This document shows, one piece after another, positions 24,043 through 33,515 of a DNA stretch of 64,000 nucleotides (position 1 is its first letter; every line of letters begins with the position of its first letter). The stretch is from assembly GCA_964017195.1 (NCBI GenBank), contig OZ024900.1:30458641-30522640 (forward strand), in the 5' to 3' direction. A program made the translations under genes and the position numbers. Under the pieces are notes generated by a model. It was not told where the DNA came from. It saw nothing but the letters and a program-made list of their open reading frames with translations, and did no database searches. This stretch comes from Siderastrea radians (taxonomy: Eukaryota; Cnidaria; Anthozoa; Scleractinia; Rhizangiidae).

Positions 24043-24755
24043 ATGCGGTTCGGTTGTTTAAAGTGCCGTCGCTTCTTCAAATGTTTTCTTCGAAACAAAG
24101 TGCGGTGCGGCATCCTATCCATGATCTTGTTATTCCTCTATATCAAGGTAAACTTGAAACACTACGGTCTTTACACCGGAAATCATCCATTTTTCCCGCC
24201 TCAGCCTTGCAAGTACCTTGACGAGGAACGCAAATAACAGCTTATAAACATGGTTTATACGGTCCATAAGATTCTGACGACTTTGGTATAGAGCACTGGC
24301 TCATGTACGGATCTGTCTTTGGTGCGCTCCGCAGTCAGGGACCATTGCCATGGGATGACGATGTTGATATAGGATTTCGCGGCTCAGGAGTTTTTGCCTC
24401 GATGACTTGGGACGAGTTTATAAAGCCCTTTGAAGCGAAGGGGCTCAAGGTATGGCACAAACGTTGGATAACAAGCAATGTGATGAAGGTTTACAATGAC
24501 AATCTACCTCATATAAGAGTTGATTTGTTTGCGATGTACAATTATCGCGGATGGATGAAGCGCGCTGGGCTAGAGACATGGATTTTTGCTTTAAACTATA
24601 AACTTCACGACACCTTTCCTGTACGATTAGTAGAAACTCCTCTTCCACAAGTTCCGTTTGGTGGCATAATGTTGCCAGCTCCTCGAGAAGGAATTGAAAT
24701 TCAGAAGTATCTTTACCCAGACGACTGGTGGATGGAGGTAAAACCCGTGACGTGT
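24043..24755 (+). pseudogene. LicD/fukutin-like gene, broken second copy
   Basis: This is collinear and nearly identical with 11949-12665. Codon 65 is TAA (24235-24237) where copy 1 has CAA, and one base is missing near 24275 (ATTCTGACGA against ATTCTGGACGA). The DDD region and the C-terminal end are unchanged in a downstream frame opening at 24303. Initiation there would lose the membrane anchor, so a working product is unlikely. Both lesions are single-base, so sequencing error or a second haplotype should be kept in mind. Confidence 0.87.
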
Positions 24756-24902
24756 TAGTCACGCACCGCATCGAAAAGCACTTTGGCTCACACCAAATTT
24801 TCTTGTATTTCTAAATTCCCCTAGTGGACAGATCGGCTATTGGGATAAGACAAATTAGAATAAAATAAGAATAACAAGAATAATTAAATCGATAAATAAA
24901 TG

Positions 24903-24908
24903 AATAAA
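24903..24908 (+). terminator. Possible polyadenylation signal, module copy 2
   Basis: AATAAA at the same relative position as 12845-12850. Confidence 0.4.
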
Positions 24909-24954
24909 GTTTTGCTCACTTAATGTATTTTTTGTTTCTAGCAATACAGATGTA

Positions 24955-25313
24955 ATTATGAATATATGAAACTCATATATTTGAACTGCGGAATGAAGAA
25001 ATAAGTGTAAAGAAGATCCTCGCAGTTATTAACGCAACTTATGCAGTTGCGAAAAAGAAAGCCTGAAAAAATCAGGCTTGCCGGGATTCGAACCCTGACC
25101 TCTGCGATACCGGTGCAGCGCTCTAACCAATTGAGCTAACAAGCCAACTGGGAGCTGGTCATTAAATTGGTTCGTAATATACCCGGGAAAGATGAAGATG
25201 AAATTATGAATATATGAAACTCATATATTTGAACTGCGGAATGATTTTTTCAGGCTTTCTTTTTCGCAACTGCATAAGTTGCGTTAATAACTGCGAGGAT
25301 CTTCTTTACACTT
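24955..25313 (-). mobile_element. tRNA-bearing 248-bp-unit element, one unit plus inverted partial
   Basis: Flanked by AATACAGATGTA on both sides (24943-24954 and 25314-25325), a 12-bp target duplication. Copy 1 of the module lacks it. A unit starting ATTATGAATATATG at 24955 restarts at 25203, a 248-bp period identical to the 36.2 kb element. The second unit runs only to about 25247. From there to 25306 it is the reverse complement of about 25010-25074, so the element ends in a long hairpin. Confidence 0.85.
25075..25145 (-). tRNA. tRNA-like sequence, anticodon position GGT (Thr), repeat-borne
   Basis: On the minus strand it has a 7-bp acceptor stem (GGCTTGT/GCAAGCC), a D-arm with an A-box (TAGCTCAATTGG), an anticodon arm CTGCA-CCGGTAT-CGCAG and a T-arm with GGTTCGAATCC. 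Position 33 is C rather than the near-universal U, and 31-39 is A-C. It probably serves as a Pol III promoter or processing signal of the element and not as a translating tRNA. Confidence 0.7.
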
Positions 25314-26398
25314 AATACAGATGTAGTTAGTTGTAATTTTTTATCAGCCTTAAAAGTCTATCATTTCAGCAAAAGGTTTCCGTGATTTCTATGGATTTGG
25401 CACGAAGCTGATCTAAAGGAATGTAGCCTCTAAGGATGAGAATGGGCTCTCTCTGGGCTTTTGTACATCATGCTGGTATTTTTTCGAGTATTATCGTTAT
25501 ACTAATGGCAACAGTCGTTGACAAAACTGTTGAGACACTTTGGAAAGAGTGTGAAGCTGGACCGTAGAAATCACTTACAAGAACAATTCTCTCTCCCTCT
25601 TCCCTATGTCAATGTTGTTTTGCCGCAAAAAAGCTTGATGAATCGGTCAGTGCTTCCAAACTACAGTGAGTGAAGGGTGGGGGGAGGGAATACATTTCTG
25701 TGATCTTCTCTGCAAGGAAATAGAGAAAATCACGCGCTAACTGCGTTTGTCTCAACTGGTTCTCTCTAAGATTGTAGCATTTTACTGTCGTTTTGTCTGA
25801 TGCTTGATCATGAATTGTTAAATCTTAACTACTAGAGTAAACTTGAAAAACCTCAGTTCTCTTGACTAGTCTGAGCTAGAGAATACTGTACCGGGGACCC
25901 TACGATAACAGCGCGTTCTGAGACTTGTCATATTGATTTAATAAACAAAGTGAATTATTTATGGTGACTTGCGAGCGTTTCATGCGTTGTAAAACTGAGT
26001 AAACTCCCTTAATACTGACCGTTGCTGGCGGCCTCTCTCTCCGAATCAGTTTGTTTTCTTATAAATTTTAGCTTTCCTTTCGTACCTTCGTTGCCTCTGT
26101 TATTGATATCAACAGTAATACCTTACAACATGTAGACACAATAATAATAAGCTGCAATCGGTTAGAAGTCACTATCACTACAGCCCTCGACATCTTCTTA
26201 CTTTTATTCAGTGCAACTGAAAGTTGATACTTTTAAAACCCAAAACCTTCGAACACGTGTAGTTTTGGACGTAGTTCATTTTGGCGAATACTTTTGGACT
26301 TACTTCGTTGCGATTTCCGGATAATCATGAATGGGATGGGAAATGAAGTAAACTTCCTTAACTTCTTATTACTGATAAAAGGAGTACACTACAATTCT

Positions 26399-26555
26399 GG
26401 GGCTGGACTCACGAAGCCCTCCTAAGTTAAGATGTATCCTAAGTATTGTTTCCTAACACTATGAATGGCCTATTGTTGGAATAACAATAGGCTATTATCA
26501 GAAAACAACGCTTAGGATGCATCTTAACTTAGGGGGGCTTCATGAATCTTACCCC
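26399..26555. mobile_element. 157-bp palindromic MITE (GGGGCTGG family)
   Basis: GGGGCTGGA with AGCCCTCCTAAGTTAAGATG at the left is matched inverted by CATCTTAACTTAGGGGGGCT ending CCCC at the right. Copy 1 has an uninterrupted site (GGAGTACATTATAGCATG, 17552-17569), so it inserted after the duplication. A truncated relative lies at 63763-63898. Confidence 0.85.
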
Positions 26556-27170
26556 TGCTCAATAAATGTGCCTTGGTATTATGGCATGTCTTTACCAATA
26601 AATAAGAAATGGTTTGCCAACATGCCTGCTGCAGGTTTGTGACATACTGAATTACTTTGCAAGCGACGCAACATTTTCGGGAATTATAAATTCGGGACCA
26701 ACAAAAATTGTGGATGAATTTACTTTGTGGATGAATTTACTTTAGGACCTAATTTTGCCAAAACCAAACGTGTCCGATTTTTTTTCTTAAACTGCGGGTA
26801 GTCATGAGACCCACATATAGACTTTTCTTTGCGGAACTTAAGCTTTGGCATTAAATGGAACGTACTCGTTAAAAGTACAAATTTTCTCAGAAAGGACTTA
26901 GACTTGTAAGAGTTGGAAACTTATTCGAAAAACGCCCACAAAAAGAGATGCAGGTACCTTTAGAGGGTTACTTTGAAAACCTGGTCATCATCATCTCCAT
27001 CATTCCTCTTCCCCCTCCACCCCTCCACCCAAGAAGACAAGAACTATTCCTAATTTACGTTGCTAATCTAAAATGCCAGTTAATTTCACCCCACTGAAGA
27101 AGATATACTGTCCATTGTTTCATTTTTTAGAAATCTGCTGGAAAGACACTTGGCTCATTAACAATTCAAA

Positions 27171-28277
27171 ATGGGGAAATTTGGACAAACGAAAGAGAAG
27201 GGAACGCGCCGGACAATTTGCATGGTTTTTCTTGTTGTCTGGAGGCCTCTCACAGTTTTCTTTAGATACGCAAAGCTGATTATCTCAGAAGTCATAAAAG
27301 ATAAACAGAGGTTTTTAGACAATCAACTACAGTTTGCTGCCAAGGAATGGAGATTGTATGAGATAGAGAGTCGTTTTGGTCAAGATTGGTGCAAAGAGAA
27401 TGTCAAGTCACGAAGCGACGTAACATGGCTAACTGTTGTGTTTAACGATGAATTTGTTGTTCCTGCTCTAGTACTTGGACACTCACTTCGCACATTTTCT
27501 TGTCAGAAAAACATGATTGCGTTTATTTCAGAAGAGGTTAGTACGGGTGCGGTGAAAGCTCTTCAGAATGTCGGGTGGAAAACTCGTTTAGTCGAAGAAA
27601 TGGATTGTAAGTGGCTGGATGCCAAAAAAGGTTGGTGATCGAAACAATGATTTTGTTGGGAGGGCACTTGGTCACAGAATAAGAGAAACACACACTCGCT
27701 TCCATGCTTGGAACTACACAGAATTTTCCAAAATCATTTATCTTGATGCTGATTTAATGCTGCTGACCACCATCGATAAACGTTTTGACCTCCCAGACGA
27801 CTTTGCTGCTACACCTTGTGCCAGGCCAGGTGTAATTGACCCATGCTTTAATGCAGGACTGTTGGTGCTTAGACCACATTCCAAGGTTTACCAGGAACTT
27901 ATGAACTTTTGGAGGGAAAGCACAGAGAGTGTCACTTGCATCAATGTCCAAATGTGCTCTACATGCATTTCGTTGAAACTGGTAAATGGAAAGCATTACC
28001 CTGTGCATATAAAATCAGACGAATTGTCTTTAGACCCATGAAGGCGTTCCATTTCGCCTACGGCTCCCCACGGGGATCGACCAAGCCACGGCCTGCAGCG
28101 TGTAGACCAAGCAGAACAGAAGTCGGTGATTTTAAAGGACCAGTTCTCACCGTGGATGACATGGTGTTGGTATACTGGAAGAATTTCTATGATCTGCTAA
28201 AGAAGTACAAGTTAGAGCGCTGGTGGAGATCAACAAAGTTCTTCAGGCCAGCACAGGAGTTTGGAAATGTGACTTAA
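27171..28277 (+). pseudogene. GT8 glycosyltransferase, broken second copy
   Basis: It is collinear with 18154-19329. The anchor region is shortened in frame near 27220-27255. One inserted base near 27627 (GCCAAAAAAGG) and one missing base near 27930-27970 change the frame, so the protein is split over three frames. The DAD motif, FNAG and the C-terminal KFFRPAQEFGN-type end are still readable. The HDQD segment is altered. Decay appears recent. As with the LicD copy, indel errors in the assembly are the main alternative. Confidence 0.87.
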
Positions 28278-28359
28278 GCTGATTGCTGGGAGCAAGAACC
28301 AGGAGTGAATACAACTAGGCTAGTTCATGTGAAATCAAAACTTTAGATCTCGTCCATGT

Positions 28360-28365
28360 AATAAA
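28360..28365 (+). terminator. Possible polyadenylation signal of the broken GT8 copy
   Basis: AATAAA about 85 bases after the frame end. Copy 1 lacks a perfect match here. Confidence 0.35.
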
Positions 28366-28591
28366 CTTTTCGCGGGTCTAAAGCTATTCACGGCTGCTAC
28401 TGCACCCAGTTTCTGTGGCACAGAGTTGTTAGAGGAATTACTACTTCACTTAGATAGGATTCTATATTCCGTTATAGAGCGTTCCCAAAATTGTCCATAA
28501 TCTTACCGAGAACGTCCCAGAATTTTCTAGGGAATATTCCACAACGCTCTGAAGAACGCTTTAGTACAGTTAAAGCTACTTCTTTAGAATT

Positions 28592-28789
28592 ATAAGTCGG
28601 TAAATTACGATCGTCCGGGTGAGTGTAGTCCTAAGAGGGACTGTTGGTGTGGTGACATTGACTGATGTTTCGACAACCTGAGCGGAAGTCATCATCAGAG
28701 TCAAACGTCAGAAACGTCAGTCAATGTCACCACAAACAATCCTTCTCAGGACTACACTCACCCGGACGCTCATAATTTACCGACTTATG
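28592..28789. mobile_element. 198-bp fold-back element
   Basis: ATAAGTCGGTAAATTA and TAATTTACCGACTTAT bound long inverted arms that continue through GTCCGGGTGAGTGTAGTCCT and TGGTGACATTGACTGA. The loop is about 35 bases. Confidence 0.88.
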
Positions 28790-29285
28790 ATATGACTCCT
28801 GGGTTCAAACCATTAACAGTATTCTTTAGAATTGTAAGCAATGATCTAGTGTTAAGCCCCATGCACACGAGCAAATTTTCTATGAAAAATGATTTGGTCG
28901 TGTACATTGGTAACAAATATTGTTTGAAAATGTCCTTGCCTGTGTGCCGACAATGGCTTTTGGACAGCGAACAGAAAACGCACAAGGAGGGAAAGCCGGA
29001 AAGTTGCGCAAAGTAGTTAAAAAACCTTATCTAAAAGTAAAAGGCTCGTTTTTTTAAGCACAGGCGAGTTAAATTATACCATTTGGCTCTGTAGCAACTT
29101 GAAAGTTCGCGTGGGCCATAGAAAAGGGACGTACAGTTAAAATGCTTCTAAAAGCAGAGAAATTGCCTGAAACGGATAAATCACTTGGATAGGCCCCATA
29201 AAAGCTCCAAAAAACGCGCGCACGAAGGATCTTGGAACTAATTTTCCACAAATCTTTGACGAATTTTCCTTGATATTCCATTTAA

Positions 29286-32200
29286 GGACGTTCGCGTGAA
29301 AAACTTCTACAACACAGATTTTTTTCATACTTTGGCTACAGTCAGATAATGAGTTGGTCACCGACTTCGTTTTCGAAATAAAGCGCGTGGAAAACTACCC
29401 CAATTTTGACAAATCGGTCCTCATAACTCGACATGGCTTCAGTGCTTGTTAGTTCCAAAATATTAAAAATGATTCGCTGTAGACCCACTTTCTTGGTCAA
29501 ATTTTATTTAGGTGTCATCCTTTTAGTTAAAGTCAACCTCTAAGATAGGCTTTTGCGACCACCTTGCAGCCACAATAGCAGCAGAATTCGATGATGGGAG
29601 GGAAAAAAAGTTGAAAAAAATCAAACGTCCACCACACAGATTTTCTTTACATTTTCACAAAACGTAGACAATCGACAAAGAAAGTGATCTATCAAAAGAA
29701 AATATGGGGTCACCGAACATTTAAGAGAGTTAAGGTGGCTCGAAAGGGTTCTTGTTTTTTTTGATGCATTATATTTGTGAGTTAAAATATTTAGGTTAGA
29801 GTTGGCCAATCACGATCAAATTTTGCTACAAAATAATAATAATATCAAAGTGTCAATTTTTTGTGGATTCCTTAAGAAATCTGTTGCCATGGCAACGCAG
29901 TTGGAGTTTGAAATATGACCATAAAATAGAGATATCCTGAGTTTGCTTGAAAATTTGACGGTGAAATTTCTTTAAATTTTGCATACGGTCTTTGATTCTA
30001 GTAAGCTACCTAAGGTTTAAGTTTAAGAAAATTCTGTCGAAAACTTTCAGCAAAAAACACTTTTTTTCGAATTTACCTTTAACTTTTCTCCCATCCGACA
30101 GAATTTTTTTAGTCTCGCTTGAAAAACTCTTTGGGCATATAAGAGTTAACACGCAAAAAATCAAAGAAATTTACCGAGCGCAAGCGAAATTATGTTCTTC
30201 CCAAGTTACAAATTTTTTGAAAATTTCGACACGACAAGATAGGCAATTGCGCATGTGCAGAAATTGTCATGCCACTCTCGGCACGCGGTTTCAAGTCTGA
30301 ACTATTCCAGGTTTATTTGGTTGGGCTTTCTTTCGCCCTGATGACTTTCTTTACGTTTGAAAAGGTGACGTTTTGGGTGGATCGGTGCTTGCCGAAGAAC
30401 ATTACATCATTTGTTTTCAAATCATTGGATCATTGGCACCAAATATAGTGGAACGTTTTCCTCCTCGTGCAGATTGATTCTACCTCAAGTGAATTCATCG
30501 GCACTTTGTTCACGAAGGCGACTAATGCTTCTTTTACACCTTGGGAACAAAGATTGTCTTAATCCTGGTAAGACAGGCTGCTTTCTGTACTCGTTTTGAT
30601 TTATCGTCTGCCTGAAGAGCCTATTTGAAGCCCAGTGAAAACTGAACTTATCTCTAAATGTTTGTAAACGTTCGAGGCTTTCGTTCTCAAATATCATGTT
30701 TTCAAAAGCGGAGGTGGATTTCAGCTTACTGTTTATACCACTGTACAGTTATTTGCAAGTCAACGATTCTTAACCTAAACGAGGATTGGAAACATATGCG
30801 ATGGAGAGCAACAATTCTACCAAAGTGGAATGTGCTTGAAAATCTTTATTATTAACAACGGAGTTTTGAAAATACTGCAATCAGGCAAGGTTGTCCTTCA
30901 ACGGAGTGCAGGATTGAGCAACGCGTACATGGACACCACTTTGGGATTATATGTCGTGTTTTGCAGGAGCACAATGGCAGAATTAACAAAAAGACAACAT
31001 TTCCGACATAAAAACAATACATTGAAAAAGTCCCTTATATAGAGGTATGTATTCAAACGAGGACAAAACTACCTTTGATGATCTTTGATAAGTGTCAATG
31101 TTGTCAAGAATTTTCTGTTGGTGAAACTTGTTCGATTGATTTCCTTTCGCTGTCGATCAAAACTCAATTTAAAGAACCCGTTTGAAGGTTTGAAGAATTG
31201 TTTTCGCCCCAGGAAAAACCAATAACAGTCAAATTGTCATTATTACCAGTTCGGCAAGATAGAAAGCATTTCTTTTATCCGAACATTTAGAGTATTTCGT
31301 ACCAAACGAATTTACAATGCATAGCGCGTGGTAATGGTTTGAAATTATTCTACAGTTCGGTTTTTCTTATTGAATTACGGGAAAAAAAATGTATTACCAC
31401 CAAACTATCGCACTATCACTTAATTAAGCAAATAAGAGAGCACCTCTTTTATCCGGAAATGTGGAGTATTTTTTTAGCGAGCCGACTGCTGATAAAAATA
31501 TAGCGCGCGATGAATTGTTTTGAAATTCTCCTGTACGCTTTTTAATTTTGTTTCGCAAGTAAATAAATCTACGGTGAAACTGAGATTGAAACTACCACTT
31601 TAGCAAAATAGAAAGCGGATCTTTCACCTGACTGTTTGTAATATTTTCTTTGTAGCGGCTGGTTAGTCAACATTTCGACATGAATAAGTCTCTTTATTGA
31701 GTCAAAATCTGTCTGTTTCACACAAGGTATTTTTTTCGCTCACTGCAAGTTTAATTTTGTTACACCAATTTTTTCTTTTAAATTCTTTCCCTGTTATTTC
31801 ATGATGTGAAGACAATAAAAACCTTTTACTGTAGTCTACATTGTTTTTGCTAACAACACCGTAAACGTGTGTGTGTGTGTCTGTTGTTGTTGTTGTTGTT
31901 TTTTTTTTGTCTTTTTTCTAAATGGGAATGTTTTCTCAGAAATATGAATCGGAGTTCGCGAAAAATTTGCCCTGGCACGGAAACGGTGCCAGACCTTTTT
32001 CCTGCGACCTGGACGTAGAAAAGGCTTCCGTGGTCAAAACAGCCAGTGAAAGAAACTAATGGTAAAAAAGCGACTATTCTAGGGCCTTTATATGATTTCA
32101 CTGGAGATAAGAGAGTTTGAAGTCACCATCCTCTTTAGCACAGTTCGGTTGCACAGCCTCTGAATATAAGCTTACTGCGCTTCATATGCGGCTGAGTTGA

Positions 32201-32578
32201 CGATCGCGTTGATAACATTGAAGAGGACATAATTCAAGTGAATTGTCACGTAAGTTTCAGTCGTTTTCAACCTTGCCTACACGCAGGTTTTAAAAGACCG
32301 GCGCAAAATGTTAAATCCAGACGAGAGCGCGAGGACATTTTTGTTTGTTCGTTTTAATTTTTGAGTCTCACGGGTAAATTGGAACCCAGTCTGCGCGCGC
32401 CCAACAAAACTGTTTCGAGCCTCCTTAAGCTCGTGCACAGATATTAAAGTGCCCACTACCGCTATATATCTCCACATTTCTTCAACAGCGCGCACGCGCA
32501 ATGCATGACGTGGCATGACATCGTGAAGTGAATTGCGTGCGCAGTAAGGATGCGCAGAAACAATTAGCGCGAACGACC
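29286..32578. mobile_element. Middle element of the nest, TTAA-flanked, GGACGTTCGCG ends
   Basis: TTAA at 29282-29285 and 32579-32582 flanks GGACGTTCGCG at the left and CGCGAACGACC at the right. TTAA target use is typical of piggyBac-type elements. No transposase is seen. Confidence 0.65.
29734..32424. mobile_element. Inner element of the nest, TTAA-flanked, GGNGGCTCGAAA ends
   Basis: TTAA at 29730-29733 and 32425-32428 bounds GGTGGCTCGAAAGGG and the inverted CTGTTTCGAGCCTCC. The same terminal sequence bounds the 57942-59772 palindrome. The 2.7 kb interior has only short unrecognised frames and a GT/GTT microsatellite near 31868-31905. Confidence 0.65.
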
Positions 32579-32710
32579 TTAAACGAGCAAATTTCACATT
32601 TGACAAGTTTTCTTTGACGGGTGTGCCAGTTTTGATTTGTCATACGAATATTTGACAAATTTTCTCATCTACACAAGCACAACATTTGTCATAGAAGATT
32701 TGCTCGTGTG

Positions 32711-33476
32711 TTTCCAAAACATTTTGAGATAAGTTCATCGTGAGCAACTTTCAGTCAATTCAAGCGGTTTTCAGAAACAGTGTAGGAGCAGTAAGTTAAA
32801 GTTTTGTTGAAGACGCTGAGTGCCAAGCTGTTTGGTACATGAATAAGTGCATTCTCTGAACATAAGACACCGTACTACAGTGTGAAGACGTCTTCAGTAT
32901 GGAATAAAACTGCTTGTTGCTGTTACTGACATTCACAATCCGGAGTTCTCCCTACAAACTGTAGACTTTCTCCTGAACGAATCTCCTAACAAAAGGGTAT
33001 GTAGGATTTATGTTAAGATTCCTGGGGAAGTAAGTGTACCTGTGAAATAAAACTGACTACACTGGGGATGGTTTTGAGTCAGTTGTACATGTCTTTTGCA
33101 ATTTCCATTTCAAAACGATCGCAAAACATATTTTGCATCTCCGTTTTTTTATTCGTACTTTTGCTTCCTACTAAATACTTAAGGAAAAGGACCGAAGACT
33201 GACCCGTTAAAAAAAACATCCTTTTAATGTTTCTATAAAATGCCTTCTAATCTCCACATTAGCATGGAAAGCAATTCCGCAATATCCTGCGCAACAGCAC
33301 GCCACGGTCTTGGTAATGAGTGGGTTGGCACATGACAGGGCGTTACATTTTCCATCCTGGCCATTATTAAAACGCTATAACCGGCCATATAGATGCCACG
33401 TTGGCCAAGACTAAAACCTTTTGCCTGGATCTGCCCTTATGAGACTCTGTGCCTCATACGGGTGGATTGAAGTCTT
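32711..33476 (-). other. DNAJC10 3' UTR and downstream flank
   Basis: No other gene seen. Contains possible poly(A) signals at 33148-33153 and near 33222 on the minus strand. Confidence 0.45.
33148..33153 (-). terminator. Possible polyadenylation signal of DNAJC10
   Basis: AATAAA on the minus strand, about 325 bases past the stop codon. An ATTAAA near 33222 is the alternative. Confidence 0.4.
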
Positions 33477-33515
33477 CTAGAATTCGTCGTGAACTGGTGT
33501 GTTCTTCTTGTTTTT
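33477..33515 (-). CDS. DNAJC10: DNAJC10 exon 22: 13-codon last exon with HDEF
   Basis: A TTTTAACTAG acceptor is followed by codons for [12 protein letters not shown] and TAG. It joins exon 21 in phase 0. The C-terminal HDEF fits the KDEL-like ER retrieval position. Confidence 0.85.
   Translation of the reverse strand, partial: KNKKNTPVHDEF

Larger units (their letters stand above)
28864..32710. mobile_element. Outer element of a three-level nest (CACACGAGCAAAT ends)
   Basis: CACACGAGCAAATTTTCTAT at the left is matched inverted by ATAGAAGATTTGCTCGTGTG at the right. Its own sequence is about 28864-29281 and 32583-32710. The rest is two later insertions, one inside the other. Confidence 0.7.

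Noticed and set aside
24303..24755. Shortened functional LicD protein starting at the internal ATG of copy 2
   Set aside because: It would lack the membrane anchor and the N-terminal third; a downstream open frame is expected in a recent pseudogene.
29992..30300. 102-codon frame as a transposase of the inner nested element
   Set aside because: No DDE or zinc-finger pattern; lysine/phenylalanine-rich AT-biased sequence.
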